Positions 22,912 through 33,948 of a stretch of 64,000 nt of DNA are shown piece by piece. The translations under genes were made by a program, and so were the position numbers. Location of the stretch: positions 285,332 through 349,331 of the forward strand of contig JBBHKE010000573.1 of NCBI GenBank assembly GCA_037447655.1, given 5' to 3'. Each line of letters begins with the position of its first letter. Positions within the stretch are counted from its first letter, which is position 1. Below the pieces are notes generated by a model, which made no database searches, had not been told where the DNA came from, and saw nothing but the letters and a program-made list of their open reading frames with translations. Origin of the DNA: Zygnema cylindricum. Its lineage: Eukaryota > Streptophyta > Zygnematophyceae > Zygnematales > Zygnemataceae.

Positions 22912-23345
22912 GAAGGGAGGAGGGAGGAGGTAGGAGGGAGGAGGGAGGAGGGAGAAGGGAGGAGGGAGGAGGGAGGAGGGAGGAGGGAGGAGGGAGGAGG
23001 GAAGAGGGAGGGGGGAAGAGGGAGGGGGGAAGAGGGAGGAGGGAGGAGGGAGGAAGGAGGAGGGAGGAGGGAGGAGGGAGGAGGGAGGAGGGAGGAGGGA
23101 GGAGGGAGGAGAGAGGAGGGAGGAGGGAGGAGGGAGGAGGGAAGAGGGAGGAGGGAGGAGGGAGGAGGGAGGAGGGAGGAGGGAGGAGAGAGGAGGGAGG
23201 AGGGAGGAGGGAGGAGGGAGGAGGGAGGAGGGAGGAGGGAGGAGGGAGGTGGAGGGAGGAGGGAGGTGGAGAGAGAAAGGAGGTGGAGGGAGGAGGATGA
23301 GTAGGAGTAGTTGGAGTTGTAGGAGCAGGAGCAATAGGAGTAGGA
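22912..23345 (+). repeat. GGGAGGA purine array
   Basis: About 50 drifting copies of a 7-bp GGGAGGA/GGAGGGA unit, then a GGAGTAG/GAGCAG transition to about 23345. Runs of three to four G at regular spacing could form G-quadruplexes. The open frames through it (Arg/Glu/Gly on plus, Ser/Pro/Leu on minus) are artefacts. Confidence 0.95.
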
Positions 23346-23763
23346 GTAGGAGGAATAGTAGGGGAGTGAGATTAAGAAATGTTTCACGTATGCTACATGC
23401 TGCATGGTAATGATATGGGAAATAAGTTATGACAAAAGGACATCCAGTTGCTTTCAATTGACATGGCAACTGGAAGATTATCTTCAGAAAATTGCTTTGT
23501 ACAAATGCATACATTTTGGTTCGAACCACAGGAAAGAAGCTTTTTGAAAACCATTATTAATTCCCTCCTGATATATCTGCGCCGGGATATACACCTAAAA
23601 TGATGCATTAATCAACTAAATGAACTCCTATTGAATACCAAGAACCCAAGAGAAAAAATCCTACAATGGCTGTCTTCAATGTCTGCTATCTATATCATCA
23701 ACATGTTCCAATCTCAGATCTCAATAGCCACTTAAAATGCAAAATGTTTGTATCAACTAACCT
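23346..23763. other. 3' flank of the host gene
   Basis: Unique-looking sequence downstream of the minus-strand gene. No clear polyadenylation signal could be assigned. Confidence 0.4.
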
Positions 23764-25446
23764 CTAATTCAAGTTTACGAGCATATTCCGTTTCTCAACA
23801 ATCTCACTGAAAGGCAAATTCAATATGCGCTCTAGGATGTCAACTTCCGTCTCTTCTTCAGCTTGAAAATACACCGTGCTCTTTTCAAAAAAACTGTAGG
23901 CATCAAGAAGCTTCCTAGAGGCTATGATGGGAACCCCCGCAATAAGGGACGCCGCAACAGAGGATGACGACTTTTGAGTGTAGTAGTCCTCACTTGCGAA
24001 AGCCGGGAGAAGAGCCACATGATGGTGCATGAAATCATAAAACTCATCATAAAGAAGCCCTTCCCACGGAACAACCCTGTCTATTAGAGGAGGGGGAGGG
24101 GGCTCAAATTTGTGTCCTACATAGCTCCCCAGCAAGTTCAGCTGAAACTCGGACCAAGATTTATTTCCTGCTGTGCTTATAAGTTTAGCATTGATATCGT
24201 GAAAAATGCTGGCGTAATTTCTTCTCGACATGTCAAATTTTCCTTGAATCACAACATTTGCGACGCAGGCCACCGCTTTTTGGTCTTTCAAATTTGTAGA
24301 ACTGCCACTATTCTTCGACGGACATGGATTTGCCTGGGGAAGGAGAAATGTTGCGGGCAATGAAATGAACTGAAGCTCATCGAAAACAGACGAAATGTTC
24401 ATGAGATGAGGAAATATATCCGTTTTAAAATACTTGCAAACATGAGGGGCCAGTGTCAACAGAGTTGCCAAACGTCCTTCGACAAAAGGGTGAAGCTGTT
24501 CCTGGTGCTCCAAAATCCGGTCTGGATGATGAACAACACAAACTAGTTTGAGAGACGGATTAAGTTTCTTCATTTTTGGCAGGATATTAGCAAGGTTGTC
24601 TAAATCACCTCCTAAGCAAGTACACAAAAAAATGATATCCGGAACATCTGCATCAGTCACATTGTTGTCCTCAAACCTGAGTCTCCAATCGTTGAAGACC
24701 CGTGCTTCAGGCCCTAAAGGAAGAATCCTTTCCATAAAATCCTTCGATCCATGCTTGTGCTCGGCTATAACAATGGCCAATTTCACTTCTTTCATGGCAT
24801 TCAGATTTGACACCAACCAATAAACAACTTCATAATGGAATAGTATTGTATTTACGACTAAAACCTTATAAGGCGTCAAAACCTTAAAATTTTTGCTTCC
24901 ATCGGTCAAATCCGACTGCTCCCTGCTTTGTTGTACAAGAGAGACATCTGAAGAGACTGCATCTTCTCTATCTTCTTTGAATGGACAAAAGCTAACATCA
25001 GTGCCTAACACTTTAGAAAGTTGGTTACCACTTACTACGTCTAAGGATTCCTTTAAACTTTTGGTATCCTTAATACTATGCAAGGTTTCTATGACTGCTT
25101 TACTGCATAAGCAACATTGCTGAAGTGCGCTTGACGAAACAAAAGATTTATTAATTGACCAATGGCTAGTCCATAACGTCACGGCTAACGAGCATGCTAC
25201 GATGGAACACACAGTCAGGTACTGAATCGTTGAAAGAGACCGCCGTGAACTAAAGACTTGTGGCATGATTATCCGTATCAGTGGTCTCTCAGAAGGACGC
25301 ACTGGGAGATGAACGCGAAGCGAAATGCAGCTGTGTACAAAAGTACGATCGTACGAATTGTTTTGGTATGCCTGTACGTTAAGTTGTAGGTGCAACATTC
25401 GGTTCATATGAAATCTGATTGGTCCAAAGATAAAATTCACCGACAT
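23764..25446 (-). CDS. putative type II membrane glycosyltransferase (GT-B like)
   Basis: Single uninterrupted 560-codon frame, the only convincing host gene here. The more likely start is Met61 (ATG at 25264-25266), giving 500 residues with a short basic N-terminus (MPQVFSSRRS) and one hydrophobic segment (about residues 76-92 of the long form), a type II anchor layout typical of Golgi enzymes. A luminal domain begins around YKVLVVNTILFHYEVVYWLV. Near the C-terminus, PAFASEDYYTQKSSSSVAASLIAGVPIIAS looks like the nucleotide-sugar-binding end of GT-B enzymes (GT4-like E-x-x-A-x-G-x-P logic). Acceptor, donor and exact family are unknown; the assignment rests on layout and this motif. No introns or disrupting stops are seen. 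Confidence 0.72.
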   Translation of the reverse strand: MSVNFIFGPIRFHMNRMLHLQLNVQAYQNNSYDRTFVHSCISLRVHLPVRPSERPLIRIIMPQVFSSRRSLSTIQYLTVCSIVACSLAVTLWTSHWSINKSFVSSSALQQCCLCSKAVIETLHSIKDTKSLKESLDVVSGNQLSKVLGTDVSFCPFKEDREDAVSSDVSLVQQSREQSDLTDGSKNFKVLTPYKVLVVNTILFHYEVVYWLVSNLNAMKEVKLAIVIAEHKHGSKDFMERILPLGPEARVFNDWRLRFEDNNVTDADVPDIIFLCTCLGGDLDNLANILPKMKKLNPSLKLVCVVHHPDRILEHQEQLHPFVEGRLATLLTLAPHVCKYFKTDIFPHLMNISSVFDELQFISLPATFLLPQANPCPSKNSGSSTNLKDQKAVACVANVVIQGKFDMSRRNYASIFHDINAKLISTAGNKSWSEFQLNLLGSYVGHKFEPPPPPLIDRVVPWEGLLYDEFYDFMHHHVALLPAFASEDYYTQKSSSSVAASLIAGVPIIASRKLLDAYSFFEKSTVYFQAEEETEVDILERILNLPFSEIVEKRNMLVNLN

Positions 25447-25543
25447 TTATGGGATTTGAGCGTCAACAATGTTTCAGTTTTCCAAAACATAGAACAGTTG
25501 GTGCCGTAGTACAAAAAAGGGTACGAGCTTGGTAAGAACTCTT
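25447..25543. other. upstream region of the host gene
   Basis: About 100 bp between the long-form start and a MITE; the short-form start leaves about 280 bp. No TATA box could be assigned with confidence. Confidence 0.3.
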
Positions 25544-26127
25544 TACACCAATAATCGTTATTAGTGTAAAAAAATTAGCGTAAAAGCTAATTTAGTGTTG
25601 ATAACGCTAATTTGTGATTTTGTGTCCCAAAAAAAAAGCATTAACGTTAATTTGGCACCTAACGCCAATTTGTGTGTCGACTTCGTAGCGTGTACGCTAA
25701 GCTGTCCTCGATACTATTCCAAGAGCAAGTATACTATCATGACAGCTTTCGCCGAAATACGTACTTGTGCGGTTTGGAAATAAAACGAAACATGTAAGTT
25801 AGAGTAAAATTTACACTATTTTATGCTATATATTTTGTAATGTTCTGCTCCTTCCGGCGGCTAACTGGTACTGAAATTTAATTTACATACGAAGCGCACA
25901 TAATGTTAAAGAAATGAGATGTCACGACGACACGATGTATGTAAACGAGCTTTTGATACATCACACTAATTTCGACGAACGTATTATAAATTGGTTAACA
26001 TTAAATAAATACTTTCCATATTAGCGTTAATTATATTTAATGTTATTAACACTAATTTATTATTTTGGGCAAGAAAAAGCCGCGTCAAAATTACTGTTAT
26101 TAACAATAATAACGAATAGCGGTGGTA
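25544..26127. mobile_element. 584-bp Stowaway-like MITE upstream of the host gene
   Basis: Left end TACACCAATAATCGTTATTA and right end AATAACGAATAGCGGTGGTA are inverted with a few changes. The interior has repeated AATTAGCGT/ACGCTAATT words. It sits just 5' of the gene and may lie in or beside its promoter. Confidence 0.75.
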
Positions 26128-26338
26128 GTATATTAGCTTTTTTTTCCGACATGCACCTTCACCTATAAACTAACTCTTCCCGTTTGTTCGGGCTTTTAAT
26201 TCTCGGGCTAACTGGCTACTCTCTCCTTTTGGGGGTCCCTTGGGTGATGTTACCACTTTAGAGTCCGCAACTAGCATTGGCCTAGGTGATCCTTTAAGGG
26301 CACCTCTTTTTGCTTTAGCCCACCTTTAAGCATTACAA
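26128..26338. other. region before the LINE relic
   Basis: Probably also LINE-derived, but I could not assign a frame. Confidence 0.35.
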
Positions 26339-27562
26339 GCATCAACTACAATCATTCATGGTTGTTATTTCCTACATTCGCGAATGACACGCGTATCGTG
26401 GGTTCGTGCGATCAATTTTTTTTTGTTTTCTCTCATTTTGCAGACCAACTTCATCGGATCACGCTCTCAGCTAAATCATCTAAGTGTGTGGCTTGGTGCC
26501 CACGGGGTTTGCCATCGCATCGCCCCCTCCTTATGGTTTCCGTGTTGCATCCCCATATGAGGGGTTAAGGCTATAGATTGCCCTATCGAAGCCACTTATT
26601 TTGTCAATCAGGTAGTTACTGATGGGTTATTAGAAAACCTTGCCCTTAGCGACGACCTCCCCAAGCTTGCAGACTCCCAAGTGGCGTTTGCAATATTGAT
26701 CCGTTATTTTGCTCAACGCCCTACCTTGCGCAAACTTTACCACCAACGACTTCTTTGTTGCCATTCATTTAAGATTTTGACAACAATCTTTTGGGTGTGC
26801 TTATCCACCTCATTGGTCTTGGGATTTTTTATTGTCACGAAGGGTCGCTCGCTCATCAACAAGCTAACCATCCTATTTCGATCGATAGGTTAAGCTTGAT
26901 TTTCGTGGCCAAAATTGCGCATGCGGTGTATTTGGGTAGTTGGGCTTTGGTGGCTCCTTGTATCACTTCACCTTTCATTGTGGATGATGTCCCTATTTTA
27001 GTGTTTGTGTAAAAGGAAAAGAGATATAAGCACCACAGTCCACCAAGGTGCATAGCGGAAAGCTCCCAGGATCTTCCCGTAGCAACAGCTGACGCACACA
27101 ACAGTTAATAGTCAAAGTTGCGCTTTATTACTCAAAGGAGGATTACAATATTCAGCGCTCGCTGCGAAGGTCTACTCAAAGAGTCTGTCTCGTACTACGT
27201 CTGTCTCACTATTTAAACTAACTAACTGTTAGTCCACCCAATACTGTACAAATGTACACGTGGACTTTCGCGGTCAACCGAGATCTATCCAAGGTATCAT
27301 TCTAGAACTATACGGTAAAATCTACATTCTGCGGCGTTGCTATACTGCTCCGCTGCGTTGTTGTACTGCGCTGCTATGCTGCTACACCACTAAGTAGCTA
27401 TGCTGCTAAGCTGCTATACTGCTATGTTGCGCTGGTCTAGAATCGCAGCTGCGCTGCTCTGACATCGCAACCAAAACAGCCTAGTTGCTAACTGCTAAGT
27501 ACCCAACTTTGTAACCCTGTTACAGTTTGTTGTCTTTGACGTGGAGGATGGTCTTGTATAAA
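26339..27562 (+). pseudogene. LINE-type reverse transcriptase relic
   Basis: FPTFANDTRIVGSC (26368-26409) corresponds to the YADDT catalytic motif of non-LTR RT, with FAND in place of YADD. After frame changes come SAKSSKCVAWCPRGLPSH, NLALSDDLPKLADSQVAFAI, RYFAQRPTL and AHAVYLGSWALVAP, in the order seen in plant LINE RT C-terminal domains. At 27003 a solo LTR (family B) interrupts the frame; removing it and one GTTTG joins VPILVF to VVFDVEDGLV and a stop at about 27562. The upstream endonuclease and RT fingers are not present. Confidence 0.75.
27008..27524 (-). mobile_element. solo LTR, family B (517 bp), inserted in the LINE relic
   Basis: On the minus strand it runs from TGTAACAGGG to CCTTTTACA. 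GTTTG at 27003-27007 is repeated at 27525-27529, a perfect 5-bp target duplication. It restores the LINE frame when removed. Family members are at 33342-33905 and 44438-44954; by eye this copy is closest to the latter. The interior has a CTGCTATGCTGCTACG minisatellite stretch (27340-27440). Confidence 0.92.
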
Positions 27563-27566
27563 TTAA

Positions 27567-28619
27567 TGGTTCTTTTATTATTTTCTAGGTGTAAAATTAA
27601 ATGCAGAAAATAAGCCGAGGCAGTCTGCGTCTAACTCCTCTCTTCAGCTCCCACACTTGTCGCAGTCACTGAAGGTTGAAGAGGGAGATAAAGCCATGGC
27701 TGCTTGTGCTATCCAGAGAGAGACAGGCAGATGTTTTAGTAAATTTACTAAAAGGGTACTAGACAGACCAACGATTTGATCCTGATACCTACCGTGTGTT
27801 AAGCTAGCCGGCAGAGGATAACTTTATTCTACAAGTCTATGATCGGTGCTGAGACATATAGGGTTTGACAAATATATGAACTATTAGGGGTGAACTGAAT
27901 CATTTAACGGAAATTATAGACGTCGTGCATGGATACAGTTTTGTAAAGTACGGAGTATGGTACAGTTCCGAAACGGATACCACGCATTTTGTTTCAACAG
28001 CGAAACAAATATCGCGCAATGATTTATGACGGCTACGATTAAAACCTGGTATTGATCGAACGACCGCGAAGGATGTCGAGATCGCGGAATAGGATTTTGG
28101 CGGTTTTTTGGTCACCGCCACATCGATTGACACGTGGTGCGCCCACATTGAATTATGGCATCTCGTGGGATTACATAACGAATCAGATATGACATGTGTG
28201 GACTGGTGGGCCATGTTGAACAATGGCCTTACATAAAGTACATCAGCACTTGTACTTTTATGTACGACACAATATTTTGATTTGTAACGTATTTCAGTAG
28301 ATAGAGTTTTAGAGAGAGATAGGACTTAGGAAAATTTGGTAGATAGGAACCTCTCTCCAAGAGAGCTTCTATACAAAAGGTCAACTTTGACCCTTCCTAA
28401 CTTACTGCTCAGGGGAGCAAATTCACAGATTCTTTTTGCTATCGACTCAAGGGAGTCTTCCCTTCACAACGATGAAGGTGGTCAAAGTTTTTGTCTGCCA
28501 GGGTGGCAGTTATCATTGCTGAAACACAAAGGGGTCTAGGTTATCCTAGAGGTTTCGTGTGAGCTGCCTACTCTGAGGACATATGGAGGTCTCACCGCTG
28601 CAGGTCTCTTACCATTTCA
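27567..28619 (+). mobile_element. LTR, family A, diverged copy
   Basis: Shares with the solo LTR at 20470-21363, in order, a TTTTCTAG start region, GCCATGGCTGC, ACCTCTCTCCAAGAGAGCTT, AACTTACTGCTCAGGGGAGCAAATTC-like and GATTCTTTTTGC words, and an ATTTCA end. It is more diverged, and no target duplication could be identified. Confidence 0.65.
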
Positions 28620-29296
28620 GCAAGATCTCCTTTCTACTCGTACACTACTACACCTGTACGCTTGAAACGAAGTTCCACCTTTTCAATCTCTCATTACTGA
28701 CACTAATTTCAAACTACAGCAACGCATAACGGAGTAAGTGGCCACCGCTGATTTTGCAAACCTCTTAGAGGCGTTACTTTTCGCTCAATCACTTGCTCTT
28801 TTACGTTCGTGTTTTTGGTCGGGGATTGTGCGTGACTACAAGTAACGCCAACCTTTTCTACACTCCATTCATCGTCTACTTAGTTTACATGTGCTGTTCG
28901 CTTGCGTTTCCGTTTGGCTCACCCTTCGCTTTGAAAGGGGTTACGGTGTGTTTGCAACCAGCATATTAATGTTAAAAGAATCTATTTAATTCGTTGCTCG
29001 CATGACGGGGGAGAGGGAGAGGGAGAGGGATAGGGAGTTTTCGGAAAATCATCGGAATGGGCAAAAAGTTACAAATGCTCCGGTGGGAACCGGCTATCAG
29101 CATTCCAAGACTTTTTGCTGGTTTTCGACTGTCGCCTTTTGACTGGCAACTTGAAATGTCGCGGGCAAAGGGAAAACTCTGTAGCTGCAAATCTTGGTCG
29201 TTCGTACTTCGTCGCAGTCCGTACCCGCAACAGAAAGTTTCAAATCAAATCCGCGGGTGTTCTTTAATGGGAAGACTGCCGACACGAAAGGAGTTA
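28620..29296. other. no recognised feature
   Basis: Mixed sequence; a short GGGAGAGGGAGA run lies near 29010. Small frames are not supported. Confidence 0.4.
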
Positions 29297-29452
29297 CAGC
29301 AGATAGAATCCAGCTAGGCATGTCGACATTGATACGAAAAAAATTACCGTACTGTACTGTAGCTACAAATGGCTGGGAAACGACTGCTAAATTGACAACT
29401 ACATTTTTTCGACCTTTATTTCAACCACCTTTTTTGAGTATTCAAGCAGTTA

Positions 29453-30410
29453 GGGTACGTCCCCATGTGTTAAAGTATCGACTTTAATCTGTCGTTTTGG
29501 CACAAAACGCATGTCCGTACGAGAAAAACTTTAGACGTACAAATAAATCAATTCTTTAAAAGTACAGCAAACGTCAAGTTAATACTTTCATTGTACTTCA
29601 TATTTGTCGTCATCTTAACAAATTTTGGCGTTTTCCTTTTTTTCGACCCTCGGGCAAGAGATTCCAGCCCGTCAAAAAACTTCATCAAAAAATCACCTCG
29701 CGAGGTGATTATAGGGAATGTACCGCCCAAAACAACGAATGCAAAACGGCCCACGCACGCGACACACGAGCGAGAAAATTTTAGGACGACTCGCTATTTT
29801 TCTCCCTGCGCGTCACGCGCATGTACGGAAAATACGAGGATATACCGAAAAAAAGTGAATGGGTCGCGGACCTCCACTTTCATTCATAGGTCCTCGGTAG
29901 AATTTTGCGTCGTTGTGGCCTCTCCCCTCTCCCTCTCACAATATCACTTTTATCTCACACATTTTAGAATGAGTCACGACAAAACTGGTATGAAATTAAA
30001 GGTATTTGAAAAATAATTATTTTGGCTACCGTTCATTATATTTTTATGGCAAGTAGAGCGAAAAAAGTAGAGAAAACGAAATTGGGTATCCATGGCCGAA
30101 AGTCCTTGAATCTGTGATGTCGACGTTGTCACAAGTGAGCGTGACATCACGATGATAGAAAACCCTAAACATCTGCCATGTCACAAAATTACAAAAATCT
30201 AGACGTCAACATCTGTCGTAGTTTTTGTTAGCGTCACTAATTTCGTAGTCGTCGTCAACCATCACAAAGTTGTACCTACGTCTACAACCATCACATTTCA
30301 AAGTTTTGATTTCATTTTCGCACATAGGGACGCTTTTCAAAGTGGTACGGAACACTTCACTACAGTCCAAAATACTTTTTCAAAGTATCGATTACATGGG
30401 GACGTACCCT
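29453..30410. mobile_element. 958-bp Tourist-like element
   Basis: TTA (29450-29452) and TTA (30411-30413) flank GGGTACGTCCCCATGTG and its inverted copy CATGGGGACGTACCC. A 3-bp TTA target duplication and G-rich ends fit PIF/Harbinger (Tourist) elements. Contains a perfect 20-bp palindrome at 29691-29710. No transposase; the 141-codon frame inside is not conserved in related elements. Confidence 0.85.
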
Positions 30411-30794
30411 TAGAACTTAGAAGCTAAGCTTAAACGAAAAAAGTGGGGCGAAAAATGTACCTTTTCAACACGTGTTCAAAATTTTCACGAATCTAGTTGG
30501 CCCATACCGTCTAAGTAGCAGCTAACGTCAGCAAGGCTCGCCCGTACTCTTCAGTCTTGACAGTTGACCTATACTTCCAAGCACGGAACTTGAACGTGAT
30601 TGGTCCACACCTCCCAGGAGCCGCGGAGAGTGGGACAGCATATTCCCGCCTCCAGGATGCAGGATAGCCTGCAGAAAAATGCAAAAGGACGGCCCATATA
30701 TCTTCTCACAATTGCTTGGGGCTTTTCCGTTTTTCGGAGGGACGGTCGTCCTCAATGCCGTCAATATTTTACAGGCAAGAAAAGAAATGAGGCA

Positions 30795-31248
30795 TAGTAA
30801 AAAAATAGGTGAAAGTACACCTATACAATATGCTTATTGTACGCAAAAAAATACAATATACCCTTAAGACCCATATTGTATTGGCCGCAAAATGAAATAA
30901 AATAGTAACAGGGTTGAGTTGCACATGGATCAATAGAGAATTGAACATCATGTCTAAATTTGAAAAAAAAACCAGACAAAAAAAAAAAATTTCTGTGAGT
31001 TTTTAGCAACTTTTTATATAAACCGTCAGATCCGGACGATCGGACGGTCTATGATCAAAGTAACGATCTAAGAAGATCACATGAAAAGCCTAAAACACAA
31101 CTTACGATAAGACTATCGTTAGATTTGGATGATCAAACGGTTCTCTGATCAAAGTAGCGACTTAAGACGATCACATAAAAATCCCATAACACAACTTACG
31201 ATGAAGGCGCCGACAAAAGACCTACAATAGAAACGCCTACTTTTGAAC
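30795..31248. mobile_element. MITE with TTCAAAAATAGG-type ends, copy 1
   Basis: Same family as 41948-42393 and the better-preserved 60944-61963. The right end is CCTACTTTTGAAC; the left end is degraded. Contains ACAATATGCTTATTG/ACAATAT inverted words and a repeated GATCGGACGGT / AGATCACAT block. Confidence 0.6.
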
Positions 31249-31715
31249 AATGAAATGACAGGACTTTTCCCGACGGCCGTTCCCACTCGCCGTCACAAAA
31301 ATATCGTACTATCTCAAAAAATATACGCACAGTCTGGAATTTTGTGCTCTCATTCAGGTTTTCCTTCTTTAATTCTTTTCCAGGGTGTGTAAACGCGTAT
31401 TATGGTGGCATATTCTACTATTATTAGTGTTAAATTATTATTTTTGCTACTTAAATTTTTTTTTATTCGTGTATACGTGTCAAATTGCCGATCTGACGGT
31501 TTTCATTGAATGAAAATATTCTCACATTCTTATTGGCGGTCTCAGATTGGCAACGTAACTCGGACATGTCATCCAAGTTGCGCCAAAATGTTTTTTCAAA
31601 AAAAACAAAGGGGAAAGTTGTGGACACACCCTGGATCTGCCGAGGACGCACCCTGATCTAATTCTCTTGTACGGAGTCAATAATTGACGATTGCTAGGTC
31701 TTTGGCTAGGACTTA

Positions 31716-32517
31716 GGGTAACCTTCCATCAGGCGAAAAGTGGGGTTGTTTACTGGAGAAAGTACCTTTCCAGACTAGGTCGTACAATTTTTAATTTTTT
31801 TTTACAAAAGATGTTTACTAAAAATTCGTTGAGATTCTCCAGACTTCTTGGAGAAAAATACCACCGTTCGATTTTCAATTTTCGACGCAAACGTTTCTTG
31901 TTTCCAATACGTAGCTAGTCTCCTCCGACTGTCCTCGGAGGAGAGTTTGTGATTACAGGACGCGTGTTTTGGTCCACTTGTAAAGTCAGAGTCGATCCAC
32001 GACATATGTGAAGCAATAAACTTACATATGGCAAATGGAGTGTATCGTGTGACATCTAAGCCAGCCTGTTCGACGTCAAAAAAATCCTGGTTGTATAGCC
32101 AGCCTGTTCGACGACAAAAAAAACTTGGTTGTAGGACATCCTGCAACATCTCCTTCATAAATGTGCGATACAACGATTCACGTACAAATGGTACATTATT
32201 GGACATTTGTACAAACTTTAATTTTGCAACGGTTTTCGTGGCCATTTATACCACAACAACCCTAAAAACGTTCAGATTGTACATTAGCGTGACGTTACTA
32301 GATATTTTAATCGGCGTCTGCCCTTACACATACGCAGCTGCGATTTTGTCTTTTTGGAAATGATGATTATTCCTGTGCGGCTCAACAGGTCCTACGTGGT
32401 ACTAATCACAATCTAACACCTCATTCACTGGCACGACCTGATGGGAGGGTGTTACAAATATTACTGCCAATAAACGTGTTTGTACGATTATTGGGAACAC
32501 TTGATGGAAGGTTACCC
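31716..32517. mobile_element. 802-bp Tourist-like element
   Basis: TTA (31713-31715) and TTA (32518-32520) flank GGGTAACCTTCCATCAGGCG and the inverted TTGATGGAAGGTTACCC. The interior has GAAAAGTGGGGTTGTTTACTG near the left end. A 147-codon minus-strand frame exists but has no domain I recognise. Confidence 0.85.
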
Positions 32518-33198
32518 TTAGGGGAGTTTTTTATATCGGCACATGTTTCAGTGTTCTGCTGGCATATATCTCAGCTTTTATGAACGTACGACAAATTTTC
32601 CGTAAGTTTTGTGGCGTGACGCTTCACCTCTGTACGGCGGACAGTCCGAGTGAGTAACGCATACGGTAAGTCGTGATAGCTTGGGGGCAAATGTCCATCG
32701 AAAAGGACAAACCTCTTTTCTGCAAAAAGTTGATGTAACCGATTGTACTTTTCCTTCCAAACAAATCAATTAGCCGATTCGATTTTGTTTTTTTGTCACC
32801 ATTGTCACATACGACAAACTATACGGATTGCTTGTCGTTTTATAAAATATCTTCCCTCACAAGGTGGGTTTTACGATTTGGGATTACAATACCATGCGCT
32901 TCGCTATTACAGTGGTGTAGTGCTATTACTTATTAGTGCAGGGAAACAAATAGTATTATCAACACCATTTTAAGTTCCTTGAGCTAAAGCCGACAAAAAA
33001 ATAAATCTACAGTCACCAACACTACAGTATTGCACCCATCGTAATTAACCTTTGGCATTTAATAGTGTTTATGCCGAATTATAATATATAGAACTAATAA
33101 GGCCATGGATCAATCGTGTAATCGTACGGACAACATTACTAGGTGTATTGTAAAGGACTTCGCGTAATATCTATAAACCACGTGTTGTGATTTTATTC

Positions 33199-33341
33199 TG
33201 AGAGGTAGGAGATCCTGTTACAACGGCGCTAAGTTTTTCAACAAAATGACAGAAAAAAAACCCTTACTTATGCACATGGGGACATACCCTTATACCCTAA
33301 CACGATTCCAATATGCCATTTGGCCATAAAATACTATAAAC
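33199..33341. mobile_element. Tourist-like right-end fragment and spacer
   Basis: ACTTATGCACATGGGGACATACCC ends at 33289 followed by TTA, matching the right end of the 50119-50897 element and its relatives. The left part is missing. This stretch differs completely from the corresponding place after copy 2 of the 3.9 kb repeat. Confidence 0.55.
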
Positions 33342-33905
33342 TATAACAGGGACAAAACACCACAGTGCACAACGGAAGATACCCAAGACCTCCTCGTAGC
33401 TACAACAACATCACACCATAAGGACAAGTAAAGGGTAGCGCTTTTCTACTCAGGAGAAGATTACAACATCCAGCGCTCGCTGCGAAGGTCTACTCGAAGA
33501 GTCTGTCCCTTATCTAAGTCTGCCCGACTATTTAAACTCACTAGTTGCTAGTCACTCTTTTACTATACTGGTGCACACATGGACCTTCAAGGTCTTCCTA
33601 GATCAATCTCAAAACATCTTTATAGAACTATACAATTCAATCTACATTCCGCGGCTTTGCTATACTGATACAATGCGTTGCTATGTTGCGCTCTTATACT
33701 GCGCTGCTATGCTGCTACGCTACTTAGATGCTTCGCCGCTAAGTTGTTACGCTGCTATGCTGCTACGCTACTTAGTTGCTTCGCCGTTAAGTTGCTACGC
33801 TGCTATGTTGCGCTGGTCTAGAATCGCAGCTGCGCTGCTCTGACACCGCAACTATAGCAACCTAGTTGCTAGCCACTAAGTACCCAACTCTGTAACCCTG
33901 TTACA
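33342..33905 (-). mobile_element. 3' LTR, family B (564 bp)
   Basis: On the minus strand starts TGTAACAGGG directly after a purine tract (CCCAGTGGGAGGCAC) and ends CCCTGTTATA. It contains CTGCTATGCTGCTACGCTACTTAG-type tandem words (33690-33810). It is clearly more diverged from 27008-27524 and 44438-44954 than those two are from each other. Confidence 0.82.
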
Positions 33906-33922
33906 GTGCCTCCCACTGGGGC
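33906..33922 (-). other. polypurine tract of element B
   Basis: CCAGTGGGAGGCAC on the minus strand abuts the LTR start, as expected for an LTR retroelement. The same tract precedes the LTR at 44954. Confidence 0.65.
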
Positions 33923-33948
33923 TTCAACGTCCCGTTGAACCTTCTGTC

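Larger units (their letters stand above)
29297..33198 (+). repeat. 3.9 kb direct repeat, copy 1
   Basis: Nearly identical by eye to 40450-44344 in the same orientation, with scattered substitutions and few indels. The nested Tourist-like elements sit at the same positions in both copies, so they predate the duplication. Confidence 0.92.

Noticed and set aside
22881-23529. Arg/Glu/Gly and Ser/Pro/Leu repeat proteins
   Set aside because: Translation of a 7-bp repeat on both strands; no functional signal.
29591-30016. 141-codon frame in the Tourist-like element
   Set aside because: Not kept at full length in its own duplicate (40779-41168 is shorter with a different N-terminus) and no domain.
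31802-32245. 147-codon minus-strand frame in the Tourist-like element
   Set aside because: Present in the duplicate only because the DNA is near-identical; absent from diverged relatives at 10300 and 14650; not a transposase.
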